28,798 nucleotides of DNA from an uncultured Eubacteriales bacterium (lineage in GTDB: Bacteria; Bacillota; Clostridia; Oscillospirales; Oscillospiraceae): the NCBI GenBank assembly GCA_900549705.1, contig URPI01000007.1, positions 1-28,798 of the forward strand, in the 5' to 3' direction. The translations under genes were made by a program, and so were the position numbers. Below the pieces are notes generated by a model. The model ran no database searches. It was not told the origin of the DNA and was given only the letters and a program-made list of their open reading frames with translations. How positions within the stretch are numbered: position 1 is the stretch's first letter; each line of letters starts with the position of its first letter. Below, in pieces: positions 14,893 to 23,182 of the stretch.

Positions 14893-17013
14893 TTACTTGT
14901 TTTCCATTTCCTTCAGGGCATCCTTGCGGCTGAAGTTGGCGCGGCCCTTCTCGTCGAAGCCCATGAACTTGACGTAGGTCACATCGCCCAGGTTCAGCAC
15001 GTCCTCCACCTTCTCCACGCGGTGATTTTCCAGCTTGGAGATGTGAACCATGCCGTCATGGCCGGGGGCAATTTCCACGAATGCACCGATGGGCAGAATG
15101 CGGACAACCTTGCCCTGGTAAATCTTGCCAACCTCGGGCACGAAGCAGATGTCGTCCACCATCTTCTTGGCGGCGTAGGCAGCAGCGGAGTCCACAGCGG
15201 AGATAAACACGGAGCCATCATCGTCGATGTCAACCTTTGCACCGGTGTCGGCGCAAATCTTCTGAATGGTCTTGCCGCCGGAGCCGATGACCTCGCGAAT
15301 CTTGTCCACGGGAATCTTCAGGCTCAGCATCTTGGGAGCGAACTCAGAAACCTCGGCTCTGGGGGCGGAGATGCAGGGCAGCATAATCTCGTCCAGAATC
15401 TCCAGGCGAGCCTTGCGGCAGCGCTCCAGAGCATCGGCGATAATCTCCATGGTCAGGCCCTTGTTCTTCAGGTCCATCTGAATGGCGGTGATGCCTTCCG
15501 TCGTACCGGCGACCTTGAAGTCCATTTCGCCGTGGAAGTCCTCCACGCCCTGAATGTCGGTGAAGGTTCTCCATTCGCCGGTCTCCTGGTCGGAAATCAG
15601 GCCGCAGGAAATGCCGGCAACAGGCCGCTTGATGGGCACACCGGCATCCATCAGTGCCAGAGTGGAGCCGCAGATGGAGCCCTGAGAGGTGGAACCGTTG
15701 GAGGACAGCACTTCGCTGACCACACGGATGGCGTAGGGGAACTCCTCCACGCCGGGAATCACAGGCAGCAGGGCCTTCTCAGCCAGAGCGCCGTGACCGA
15801 TTTCGCGGCGGCTGGTGGAGCGGGCGGCACGGGCTTCGCCGGTGGAGTAAGCGGGGAAGTTGTAGTGGTGGATATAGCGCTTGGTGTCCTCTTTATAGAT
15901 GGTGTCCAGCTTCTGAGCGGCGGACAGGGTGTTCAGGGTGCAGATGGACAGCACCTGGGTCTGACCGCGGGTGAACAGGCCGGAACCGTGAACCCGGGGC
16001 AGCACACCGACTTCGGCAGCCAGGGGACGGATTTCATCCATGCCGCGGCCATCCACGCGCTTGCCCTGAAGCAGCCACTTCTTGACTACCTTCTTCTGCA
16101 TCTTGTACAGGCAGACCTCAATGTGGGTATCGAAGTCTTCGTACTTGTCAGCGAACTTCTCGGCAAAGTCCAGGCGGGCAGCGGTCAGGCGCTCCTCGCG
16201 GACGTTCTTGTCGGGGGTATCCAGGGCATACTCAATCTGGTCAAGGCCATAGTTCATCAGGTCGTCCAGCAGGTCGTGGTTGACGGCGGCCTTCTCGAAG
16301 GTGAACTTGGGCTTGCCAATCTCGGCAACGATGGAGTTGATGAACTTGACAATCTCCATGTTGGTCTCGTGGGCAATGCGGATGGCCTCCAGCACCACGG
16401 ACTCGGGAGCCTCGTTTGCCTCGGTCTCAATCATAACTACCTTCTCAAAGGTAGAGGAGATGCACACGAAGCAAGAGGAAGCCTCCCGCTCATCGGTAGA
16501 GGGGTTGATGATATACTGGCCGTTGAGATAGCACACATTGGTGGTGGCGACAGGTCCGTTCCAGGGCACATCGGAAGAAGCGATGGCGATGGAAGCGCCC
16601 AGGGAAGCCACAATCTCCACGGGGTTGTCGTAGTCGTTGGCCAGCACGGTGCAGGTGACCACGGTGTCGTTGCGCAGCTCCTCGTCAAACAGGGGGCGCA
16701 TGGGGCGGTCGATGATGCGGCTGTTCAGGATGCCCCGCTCGCTGGGCTTGCCCTCCCGGCGGTTGAAGGAGCCGGGAATGCGGCCCACAGAGTACATCCG
16801 CTCCTCAAACTCGATGGTCAGGGGGAAGTAGTCGATGCCGGCCTTGGGGATGGGGTTAGAAGTGCAGGTGGTCAGCACCACGGTGTCGCCGTAGCGGCAG
16901 ATGCACTCGGCATTGGCCAGCTCTGCCACCTTGCCGGTTTCCACGGTGAAGGGGCGGCCACCAATTTCCATTTCATAAACCTTGTGATTGGGGAACTGCT
17001 TATGTGTTACCAT
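14893..17013 (-). CDS. pnp: Polynucleotide phosphorylase
   Basis: The 706-residue enzyme degrades RNA from its 3' end with phosphate and is part of the RNA decay machinery. Two RNase PH-like halves are clear: the first has FEERMYSVGRIPGSFNRREGKPSE near residues 70-95, the second has DFKVAGTTEGITAIQMDLK near 490-515 with the catalytic acidic residues. A KH domain follows (VIGSGGKTIQKI, about 565-580) and then an S1 domain (YQGKVVRILPIGAFVEI, about 630-650). Length is normal. GGAGGT lies eight bases before ATG. It is downstream of rpsO, the classic order, with a hairpin in its leader and an internal terminator between the genes. Confidence 0.98.
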   Translation of the reverse strand: MVTHKQFPNHKVYEMEIGGRPFTVETGKVAELANAECICRYGDTVVLTTCTSNPIPKAGIDYFPLTIEFEERMYSVGRIPGSFNRREGKPSERGILNSRIIDRPMRPLFDEELRNDTVVTCTVLANDYDNPVEIVASLGASIAIASSDVPWNGPVATTNVCYLNGQYIINPSTDEREASSCFVCISSTFEKVVMIETEANEAPESVVLEAIRIAHETNMEIVKFINSIVAEIGKPKFTFEKAAVNHDLLDDLMNYGLDQIEYALDTPDKNVREERLTAARLDFAEKFADKYEDFDTHIEVCLYKMQKKVVKKWLLQGKRVDGRGMDEIRPLAAEVGVLPRVHGSGLFTRGQTQVLSICTLNTLSAAQKLDTIYKEDTKRYIHHYNFPAYSTGEARAARSTSRREIGHGALAEKALLPVIPGVEEFPYAIRVVSEVLSSNGSTSQGSICGSTLALMDAGVPIKRPVAGISCGLISDQETGEWRTFTDIQGVEDFHGEMDFKVAGTTEGITAIQMDLKNKGLTMEIIADALERCRKARLEILDEIMLPCISAPRAEVSEFAPKMLSLKIPVDKIREVIGSGGKTIQKICADTGAKVDIDDDGSVFISAVDSAAAYAAKKMVDDICFVPEVGKIYQGKVVRILPIGAFVEIAPGHDGMVHISKLENHRVEKVEDVLNLGDVTYVKFMGFDEKGRANFSRKDALKEMENK

Positions 17014-17063
17014 TATTTTACCTCCATTATATCTTTGTTTTTTGTTTTTCGGGAGGTTTAGCC

Positions 17064-17101
17064 ATTGAAACTACTCCCCGGCAGTGGGGAACACTTTCAA
17101 T
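17064..17101 (-). promoter_or_regulatory. Hairpin in the pnp leader
   Basis: ATTGAAA (17101-17095) pairs with TTTCAAT (17070-17064), with an inner CCCC/GGGG stem around ACTGCC. In E. coli a double-stranded leader is cut by RNase III and then trimmed by PNPase for autoregulation. This hairpin, 50 bases before the pnp start, could serve the same role; that is inference. Confidence 0.5.
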
Positions 17102-17131
17102 CGCTAAAACAGCTCCCGTTTGGACTTCCTG

Positions 17132-17162
17132 AAAAGGGCGACAGGTTACCCCGTCGCCCTTT
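17132..17162 (-). terminator. Terminator or attenuator between rpsO and pnp
   Basis: AAAGGGCGAC (17162-17153) pairs with GTCGCCCTTT (17142-17133), 10 bp, with a short T run within the stem end (CCCTTTTC). It begins 10 bases past the rpsO stop, so rpsO message is expected to exceed pnp message. Confidence 0.78.
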
Positions 17163-17172
17163 GCAATCAAAA

Positions 17173-17439
17173 TTACTTACGAATGCCCAGCTTGGCAATC
17201 AGGGCGCGGTAACGGTTGATGTCCTTGTTTGCCAGGTAGTCCAGCATCTTGCGGCGCTTACCAACCATCATCAGCAGACCACGACGGGAGTGGTTGTCGT
17301 GCTTGTGTACGCGCAGATGGTCGGTCAGCTCGTTGATGCGGGCAGTCAGGATGGCAACCTGAACTTCGGCAGAGCCGGTGTCGCCCTCGTGAGTCGCATT
17401 CTCCAGGATAACCTGGGTCTTCTTTTCCTTCTGAATCAT
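17173..17439 (-). CDS. rpsO: 30S ribosomal protein S15
   Basis: The 88-residue protein binds 16S rRNA early in small-subunit assembly. The family blocks are present: GDTGSAEVQVAILTARI near residues 19-35, then LTDHL, HDNHSRRGLL and LVGKRRKMLDYL-like KRRKMLDYL, with the normal length. The open frame extends upstream to 17649, but the true start is the ATG at 17439, with AAAGGTGG about eight bases before it and conserved MIQKEKK. It leads the rpsO-pnp unit. Confidence 0.97.
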   Translation of the reverse strand: MIQKEKKTQVILENATHEGDTGSAEVQVAILTARINELTDHLRVHKHDNHSRRGLLMMVGKRRKMLDYLANKDINRYRALIAKLGIRK

Positions 17440-17535
17440 GGTATTATCCACCTTTACAATTATTTCCCTGTCAGCTAGGTATTGGGTCAGGTGCGTCCCA
17501 AAACTGAGCCGCAGGCACACTGGCCATAGCCAGTG
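17440..17535 (-). promoter_or_regulatory. Structured rpsO leader, possible S15 autoregulatory element
   Basis: The predicted leader of about 95 bases opens with CACTGGC / GCCAGTG (a 7-bp hairpin near 17514-17532), followed by complementary pieces CCTG...CAGG and GGCT...AGCT that could close a multi-helix fold up to the ribosome site. S15 is known to bind and repress its own message in several bacteria through unrelated folds. That this leader does so is inference. Confidence 0.4.
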
Positions 17536-17540
17536 CGTCC

Positions 17541-17569
17541 AATATAACATAAGTTTACCCAAATGTAAA
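17541..17569 (-). promoter_or_regulatory. Sigma-A promoter of rpsO-pnp
   Basis: Leftward TTTACA (17569-17564), 17 bases and TATATT (17546-17541). It lies about 100 bases before the rpsO start. Confidence 0.8.
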
Positions 17570-17805
17570 GTGTTTTTCTCAGAAAAAGTTTGATTTTTCA
17601 GTATCAACGGAAGATAAAAATCTTCTGCATGACCGGGTCTGCAAAACAAACGTGATTTTCCAATCTCCTTCCCGTCAGCGGGCGGGTTTGGGGCTGCCGC
17701 ACATTGGATTTTGTCCGTGCCGCGTGCGCTGATATGTCACCTCCAATGTTGATTTCTGCATCCGGCATTTGAGGCGCATCTCACCTTTGGCGATTTCTTT
17801 TTTCA
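17570..17805. other. Non-coding gap with partial R2-like words
   Basis: Between the rpsO promoter and the deacetylase promoter I see no gene. CCCGTCAGCGGGCGGGTTTGGGG at about 17670-17695 resembles the GTCACCGGGCGGGTTAGGG core of R2, read leftward, but the flanks do not match well. Confidence 0.3.
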
Positions 17806-17833
17806 TTGAAAGCGGCAAAAATGGTGCTATAAT
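17806..17833 (+). promoter_or_regulatory. Promoter of the deacetylase-pseudouridine synthase pair
   Basis: TTGAAA (17806-17811), 16 bases and a perfect TATAAT (17828-17833) with an extended TGC in front. It lies 47 bases before the chosen start. Confidence 0.8.
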
Positions 17834-17880
17834 AGGGGGTAGTAATTTATTTCCAATTTCAAAACGGAAGGATGAATTTT

Positions 17881-18747
17881 ATGGGAAGACGATTTGACAC
17901 GCTGGCATTCCCCGGCGGGTGCCTCCGGTGCTTTACCCTGAGCTATGACGATGGCGTGATTCAGGACAGGCATCTGGCGGAGCTGTTCCGACACTACGGG
18001 CTCAAATGCTCCTTCAACCTCAATTCCGCGCTGCTGGGCGCTTCCGATACCTGGCCGAATTACAAAGGCAAGCCGCTGGACGTATCCAAAGTCCAGCCGG
18101 AGGAGCTGCAAAGCGTGTACGCCACCCATGAAATCTGCGGCCATGGCCTTTACCACTCCTCCCTGGAATCCATCGGTGCGCCCCTTGCCATGTACGAAAT
18201 CGTGGAGGACAAGCGGCGGTTGGAAGCGCTGGCAGGCAAGCCCCTGAAGGTCTTTGCCTATCCCTATGGCCGCTTTGACAGCCGGGTGGTGGAGCAGCTG
18301 CGGCTGGCCGGTTATCAGGGTGCTCGCACGGTAAATGCCACCCATGATTTTCAGATTCCAGAGAATTTTCTCACCTGGAACCCCACCTGCCATCACGCTG
18401 ACCCCATGCTTATGGAGCTGGCAAAGCGCTTTGTGGACGATGGGGAAGACAATGCCGCCAAAACCACGCCCAAGCTCTTTTATGTCTGGGGGCACGCCTA
18501 TGAGCTGGACGGTGACGGCAACTGGGCGGTGATGGACGAGCTTGCCATGTTCCTGTACCAGCACCGGGAAAAAATCTGGTTTGCCACCAACGGGGAGATT
18601 ATTGACTACATAACCGCCTACCGCCGCCTGGAAACCTCCACCGATGGCAGCTTTCTCCATAATCCCAGCGCGTTGGATGTGACCATTCGCACAAACGGAA
18701 GCTTTGTGACCATCCCTGCCGGGCAAACCGTTGCCATCCGCGAATAA
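17881..18747 (+). CDS. Polysaccharide deacetylase (NodB-fold) family protein
   Basis: The 288-residue protein has the NodB-fold marks of a metal-dependent deacetylase: SYDDG at 21-25 (catalytic and metal aspartates), GHGLYHSS with the two metal histidines, and FAYPYGRFD as motif 3. HADP and WGHAYEL lie later in the fold. No signal peptide is seen, so a cytoplasmic or non-classical substrate is likely; peptidoglycan deacetylases are normally exported. The ATG at 17881 has AAGGA eight bases upstream; the in-frame ATG at 17872 directly abuts that site and is rejected. It is followed after two bases by the pseudouridine synthase gene. Confidence 0.85.
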   Translation: MGRRFDTLAFPGGCLRCFTLSYDDGVIQDRHLAELFRHYGLKCSFNLNSALLGASDTWPNYKGKPLDVSKVQPEELQSVYATHEICGHGLYHSSLESIGAPLAMYEIVEDKRRLEALAGKPLKVFAYPYGRFDSRVVEQLRLAGYQGARTVNATHDFQIPENFLTWNPTCHHADPMLMELAKRFVDDGEDNAAKTTPKLFYVWGHAYELDGDGNWAVMDELAMFLYQHREKIWFATNGEIIDYITAYRRLETSTDGSFLHNPSALDVTIRTNGSFVTIPAGQTVAIRE

Positions 18748-18749
18748 CC

Positions 18750-19607
18750 ATGGAACTACACTTGACCGCCCAGCGGGAAGGAAAACTCTCCTCCCTTCTC
18801 CGCCACGACCTGAAGCTCTCCGCCACGCTGGTAAACCGACTGAAATGGAAAGAGGCCTTCCTGGTCAACGGAATTCCCCAGCGCACCAATTTCCCCGTGA
18901 AATCCGGGGATGTCATCACCGTCCGGCTGGATGAGGAAGCGCCGGAATACCCCGCCCAAGCCGGAAATCTTTCCATTTTGTACGAGGATGAATGGCTGCT
19001 GGCTGTGGACAAACCCAGCGGAATGCTCATTCACCCCTCCCGGGCAAAAAACGAGGGGACACTGGCCAATTATGTCGCCGGATATTATGAGGCAACCGGG
19101 CAATGCGCCGCATTTCACCCCCTGACCCGGCTGGACCGGGACACCTTCGGGGTGGTGCTGGTTGCCAAAAATGCGCACATTCACGCCCTGCTGCAAGAGG
19201 CGCATCCCCAAAAGACCTATGAGGCGCTGGTCTACGGCACGCCGCCTCAGCCGGAAGGGGAGGTCACCGCCCCCATTGCCCGGTGTGAAATGCCCAGCCT
19301 GCTGCGCCGGATTGACCCAGCGGGAAAGCCCTGCCGCACCCTGTACCGAGTGCTGGAATCCGGCGAGCATTTCAGTCGGCTGGAGCTGCATCCCGTCACC
19401 GGGCGCACCCATCAGCTGCGGCTGCACTGCGCCTACCTGGGGTGCCCCATTCTGGGCGACCCTCAGTACGGCAGCCCGGAGAGTATGGCCTTTTCTCAAA
19501 CCCTGGGGCTTTCTTCTCAGCTTCTGTGCGCAAAGAAAATCACATTTCCCCACCCCATCACCGACGAAAACATCACCGTCACGTCTAAATTGGATGTCCG
19601 GCTGTAA
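18750..19607 (+). CDS. RluA-family pseudouridine synthase
   Basis: The 285-residue enzyme isomerises uridine to pseudouridine in rRNA or tRNA. The catalytic aspartate is D129 in HPLTRLDRDTFGVVLVAK, the family's HRLDxxTSG region with F in place of S. HPVTGRTHQLRLH and the GDPQYG block, also typical, follow. Residues 10-60 resemble a small S4-like RNA-binding domain (SATLVNRLKWKEAFLVNG), as in RluC and RluD. The gene begins two bases after the deacetylase stop, so it is co-transcribed. The exact RNA target cannot be read from the sequence. Confidence 0.92.
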   Translation: MELHLTAQREGKLSSLLRHDLKLSATLVNRLKWKEAFLVNGIPQRTNFPVKSGDVITVRLDEEAPEYPAQAGNLSILYEDEWLLAVDKPSGMLIHPSRAKNEGTLANYVAGYYEATGQCAAFHPLTRLDRDTFGVVLVAKNAHIHALLQEAHPQKTYEALVYGTPPQPEGEVTAPIARCEMPSLLRRIDPAGKPCRTLYRVLESGEHFSRLELHPVTGRTHQLRLHCAYLGCPILGDPQYGSPESMAFSQTLGLSSQLLCAKKITFPHPITDENITVTSKLDVRL

Positions 19608-19621
19608 CTACGCCATTTTAT

Positions 19622-19791
19622 GGTGCGAAGCGCCCTCGGCGCCCCCACTGGGGGAGCTGCTGAGCGAACGCGAAGCTGAGGGGGTGTGCTACGAAATACA
19701 GGACACGCTACAAAATACGAACGACACCCTCTCAGTCAGCCCGTTCGGGCTGCCAGCTCTCCCAGAGGGAGAGCCAAGGGCGCTTCGCGCC
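19622..19791. repeat. R1 intergenic repeat, copy 2
   Basis: The two arms are inverted copies of each other: GGTGCGAAGCGCCCTCGGC on the left and GCCAAGGGCGCTTCGCGCC on the right, each with a CCCC..GGGG stem and a TGAG(A/G)GGGTGT word further in. About 35 bases separate the arms. It is a mobile-looking palindromic element with no gene inside. It fills the gap after the pseudouridine synthase. Confidence 0.75.
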
Positions 19792-19837
19792 AGGACGGAA
19801 CTCGTAATTTGTGGATGTTTCGATTGAAAATCAGCAT

Positions 19838-19916
19838 AAAATCCCACGGTTTCTGAGCAGTCTCGTCACCGGGCGGGTTAGGGCACCAACGTATTCGTAC
19901 TCCCCCGTGCGTCATT
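19838..19916 (-). repeat. R2 intergenic repeat, copy 3
   Basis: The reverse complement carries TAATGACGCACGG, ACGTTGGTGCCCTAACCC and GCCCGGTGACGA in the order seen at 1-75. This is the best-matching pair of R2 copies in the window. It directly follows R1 copy 2 after about 45 bases. Confidence 0.72.
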
Positions 19917-19957
19917 AAAAAAGCACCAACCGAAATTTTCATCGGTTGGTGCTCTTT
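19917..19957 (-). terminator. Bidirectional terminator after the NusG-II gene
   Basis: GCACCAACCGA (19923-19933) and TCGGTTGGTGC (19942-19952) form an 11-bp stem, with A6 on the left and TCTTTTTA on the right, so both directions have a T run. It begins three bases past the end of the leftward NusG-II gene. Confidence 0.9.
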
Positions 19958-19960
19958 TTA

Positions 19961-20308
19961 TCACTCTTTCAGTTCCACCGCAACGCCGTGGGGCAGACAC
20001 ACAATGATGCCAATGGTATCCTCCGTTAAGGCGGGGGTGTAAACGCAAATCTGATTGTCGCAGTCGGATTCCGTCACGGCAGCCGTGCCGTTTTCAATGG
20101 TCAGGGTGTTGTGCCAGCTGCCATCCGCCGGTGCTATGGTAATCACCGCATCCTGATGCAAGGGATAGGAGCCGTATTCCTGGCCATTGACGGTAACATA
20201 AACCTGCGTTCCCGCCGGTTTTCCGAAATACAGCATCCCGGCGGCAGCCACCGCCAGCACCAAAATCACTGCCACAATGAGCACAAGGGTTTTATTGGAC
20301 AGCTTCAT
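19961..20308 (-). CDS. NusG domain II-containing protein
   Basis: The 115-residue protein has an N-terminal membrane helix (about residues 8-28) and an outside domain of the NusG_II type, with SDCDNQICV (C83, C88) and a late ICLPHG-like VCLPHGVAVEL (C104). Such proteins commonly occur beside Rnf and extracytoplasmic flavoprotein genes in Firmicutes; a role in their assembly or electron transfer is suspected but not established. It starts three bases after the reductase stop, so it is in the same transcript and is the last gene before the terminator. Confidence 0.88.
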   Translation of the reverse strand: MKLSNKTLVLIVAVILVLAVAAAGMLYFGKPAGTQVYVTVNGQEYGSYPLHQDAVITIAPADGSWHNTLTIENGTAAVTESDCDNQICVYTPALTEDTIGIIVCLPHGVAVELKE

Positions 20309-20311
20309 AAC

Positions 20312-23122
20312 TCAGGCAGCATCCTTCAGCCCGGCCTGGGCAAGGGCATCGTTCACCGCCGCCTTGACCGCATCGGTGGTGACGGTAGCGCCGGTCATGC
20401 CGTCCACATCAGCGGACTGGGCTTCCACAATTTTGGCGGGCATTTCTTCCAGCACCTTGCCGCCCAGGGCGGGTGTCTCGTCCGCACCGGTGAGCTTCAC
20501 ATCCGCAATCTTGCCGTCCTTCACGGTCACTTCGGCCACAATCTCGCAGAACATTCCCTGCGCCTTGCCGGTATAGACCTGGACATCGGCTTCCTCAGCG
20601 GCAGCCTCGCTGGCCTCGGTCTGGGCGGTAATGGGCTCACCGTCGGCATACAGGCAAGCGTTGGCACCGGCAATCCGACCGTAAACCACAATGTCCGCCA
20701 CTGCGTTGCCGCCGATGCGGTTGCCGCCGTGGACACCGCCGGTAACTTCGCCCGCTGCGAACAGGCCGGGAATCACATTGCCGTTGGTGTCAATCACCTG
20801 GGTGTTGGTGTTAATCTTCACGCCGCCCATGGTGTGATGGATGCCGGGTGCCACCTTGATGGCGTAGTAGGGAGCCTTGGAAAGGTCATGCTCCATACCG
20901 GTGGTACGACCAAATTCCTTGTCCTCACCGGCTGCCACAGCATCATTCCAGTCCGCCAGGGTCTTTGCCAGCACGGCAGGGTCAATGCCCAGCTTTTCTG
21001 CCAGCGCCTCGATGGTCTCGCCCTCGGTGACAATGCCGTTTTTAATATACTTTTCGGTGGCCTTCAGACCTTCCCGCAGGTTCTGGTCAAAGATAACATA
21101 GGCATACTGGCCTTCCTGCTCCAATTCCGCAGCGGAAACCACGTCACGGGTCAGCAGTTCGTTGACAAAGCGAACACCGGCCTGGTTCACCAGAATGGCG
21201 CCGTCACCACGGACACCCTCGGTAATCAGCATGGAGGTTGCCTGCTCCACCGTGGGATGCAGCTGAATCTGGTCAATGTCCACCAAATCAGCTCCCACAG
21301 CCTGTGCCATCACAATGCCGTCGCCGGTTGCACCGGGGGCATTGGTCGTCACCGTGCCCTTCAGGTCGGGGCGGTAGGTGCAGTACATTTCCTCGTTGGC
21401 ACCGAAGCCGCCGGTGGTCAGAATGACGGCCTTTGCATTGATGGTCAGCTCCTTGTCAGGGGACTCCGCCTTGACACCGGCAGCCGCGCCGTCCACCATG
21501 ATGATTTCAGTGGCCTTGGTGTCCAGCAGAACCTCGATGCCCAGCTTCTCCATGGTCTCGGAGAAGCAGTTCACCAGATAGCCGCCCACGCCGCTGCCAT
21601 CGGCAGGGGCATGGATGCGGGCGTTGGTGGCACCGCCGGAGAAGGAAACCTTGGGCAGGGGAGCGCCGATTTCGTCCAGCCAGTTAATGGCATCGGCACT
21701 CTTTTCCGCCAGGGTGCGCACCAGGTCGGGGTTATTGATGTTGTGACCGCCCTTCATGGTGTCCTCCACGAACTGCTCCACAGAATCGGTAATGCCCTGC
21801 TCTGCCTGGTAATGGGTCTCGGCAGCGTTCATGCCGCCGGTGGCCTTGGTGGTGTTGCCGCCCACATAGGGCATCTTTTCCAGCAGCAGCACGGTCTTGC
21901 CCTGCTGCTGGGCGGTGATGGCTGCGGACATACCCGCGCCGCCGGCACCCACAATCACCACGTCCACATCACGGGTTTCCTGGGTCTTCTCTGCGGTCTG
22001 AGCCGCCACCTGCTTCACAAGAGCAGAAGCATCCACACCGGCCTTTGCCAGTGCATCGCCGAAAGCGGCACGGATGGCGCTAGTGGACACGGTGGCACCT
22101 GCCACACCGTCCACATCAGCAGACTGGGCTTCCAGCAGCTGAGCGGGCATCTTCTCCACCGCCACAGCGCCCAGGCCGGGGGTCTCGCTGTCGCCCACAA
22201 TCTTCACATCGGCAATCTTGCCGCCGGACAGGGTCACCTCCACGGTGATGTCACCGCCGAAGCCCTGGGCGGTTGCGGCGTAGGTGCCGTCGGCGGCATC
22301 CTCCAGCGCCACGCTCAGTGCCGCATCGTCGGCAGCAGGCTCGGTGGTCTCCGCTGCTGCATCCTCCAGACCAGCCTCTGCCATGGCAGCCTTCACGGCC
22401 TCCTTGACGGCATTGCTGGTAATGGTGGCACCGGCCACGCCGTCCACATCAGCAGACTGGGCTTCCACAATCTTGCTGGGCAGCTCCTCAATCGCCTTGC
22501 TGCCAATGCCGGGGGTCTCGTTGTCGCCGGTGAGGTTGACACCCACAATGTGGCCGTCGGCAATAATCAGTTCGGCAGTCACTTCGCCCATGCCGGTGGC
22601 CTTGCTGGTGTATACGGCAGCATCCATCACCACGGCATCGCCAATTGTCGCATTGTCGCCGTCCACCACGGGAGGCATCTCGGCAGTCCCCTCTGCCACA
22701 TCGTCCACCGCAGGCTCCGCAGCCTCCAGCAGACCGGCAGCGGTCATGGCTTCCTTCACCGCATCCTTCACGGCGTTGGTGGTGATGGTGGCACCTGCCA
22801 TGCCGTCCACGTCAGCGGACTGGGCTTCCACAATTTTGGCGGGCATTTCTTCCAGCACCTTGCCGCCCAGCGCAGGGGTCTCCTCGGCACCGGTGAGGGT
22901 TACGTCCACAATTTTGCCTTCGGACACGGTAATTTTTGCCTCAATCTGGCAGAACATACCCTGTGCGCTGCCGGTGTACACGGTTCCCTCCGGTCTTTCC
23001 GTTGCCGTGTTATACAGGCACACTGCACCCAGCAGCAGCGCAGCGCTGACCACCAGAGCAGTAAGCCACCTTACGATTTCAGTCGCCGCGACGTGTGCGG
23101 CGCTGTTTGTTTTCTTGGACAT
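20312..23122 (-). CDS. Secreted fumarate-reductase-type flavoprotein with four FMN-binding domains
   Basis: The 936-residue protein has an N-terminal membrane anchor (about 17-37), FMN-binding domains 1-3 (about 45-130, 168-252, 278-362), a FAD-binding catalytic domain (385-825) and a fourth FMN-binding domain at the end (848-932). Each FMN domain carries an ApbE-type attachment motif: GATIT (110-114), GATIT (231-235), GATVS (342-346) and GATVT (911-915). The catalytic domain has VVIVGAGGAGMSAA, HPT at 622, ITEGVRGDGAI, TRD with R659, HHTMGG with H762/H763 and GNRIGGNA with R802, corresponding to the fumarate reductase residues of Shewanella flavocytochrome c. Fumarate or a related enoate is thus the likely acceptor. 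It lies downstream of rnfB and upstream of the NusG-II gene; apbE is not in the window. Confidence 0.9.
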   Translation of the reverse strand: MSKKTNSAAHVAATEIVRWLTALVVSAALLLGAVCLYNTATERPEGTVYTGSAQGMFCQIEAKITVSEGKIVDVTLTGAEETPALGGKVLEEMPAKIVEAQSADVDGMAGATITTNAVKDAVKEAMTAAGLLEAAEPAVDDVAEGTAEMPPVVDGDNATIGDAVVMDAAVYTSKATGMGEVTAELIIADGHIVGVNLTGDNETPGIGSKAIEELPSKIVEAQSADVDGVAGATITSNAVKEAVKAAMAEAGLEDAAAETTEPAADDAALSVALEDAADGTYAATAQGFGGDITVEVTLSGGKIADVKIVGDSETPGLGAVAVEKMPAQLLEAQSADVDGVAGATVSTSAIRAAFGDALAKAGVDASALVKQVAAQTAEKTQETRDVDVVIVGAGGAGMSAAITAQQQGKTVLLLEKMPYVGGNTTKATGGMNAAETHYQAEQGITDSVEQFVEDTMKGGHNINNPDLVRTLAEKSADAINWLDEIGAPLPKVSFSGGATNARIHAPADGSGVGGYLVNCFSETMEKLGIEVLLDTKATEIIMVDGAAAGVKAESPDKELTINAKAVILTTGGFGANEEMYCTYRPDLKGTVTTNAPGATGDGIVMAQAVGADLVDIDQIQLHPTVEQATSMLITEGVRGDGAILVNQAGVRFVNELLTRDVVSAAELEQEGQYAYVIFDQNLREGLKATEKYIKNGIVTEGETIEALAEKLGIDPAVLAKTLADWNDAVAAGEDKEFGRTTGMEHDLSKAPYYAIKVAPGIHHTMGGVKINTNTQVIDTNGNVIPGLFAAGEVTGGVHGGNRIGGNAVADIVVYGRIAGANACLYADGEPITAQTEASEAAAEEADVQVYTGKAQGMFCEIVAEVTVKDGKIADVKLTGADETPALGGKVLEEMPAKIVEAQSADVDGMTGATVTTDAVKAAVNDALAQAGLKDAA
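20396..20470. repeat. Direct repeat within the reductase gene (second copy 22799-22873)
   Basis: The 75 bases coding the end of FMN domain 4 are almost identical to 22799-22873 in domain 1, with about three differences (for example ACATC against ACGTC). The rest of the two domains is also similar. The copies are 2.4 kb apart in the same orientation and bracket the catalytic domain. Confidence 0.85.
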
Positions 23123-23182
23123 TCCAGTTTCTCCTTTTTACGTTACAGATAATCGCTATCTTTGAGAACTATATCAGCATCA

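Noticed and set aside
15022..17061. 679-codon plus-strand frame opposite pnp
   Set aside because: pnp is certain; this frame is its antisense reading.
20111..23152. 1013-codon plus-strand frame opposite the reductase
   Set aside because: It has no ribosome site, its repeated words mirror the FMN domains on the other strand, and the composition is shadow-like.
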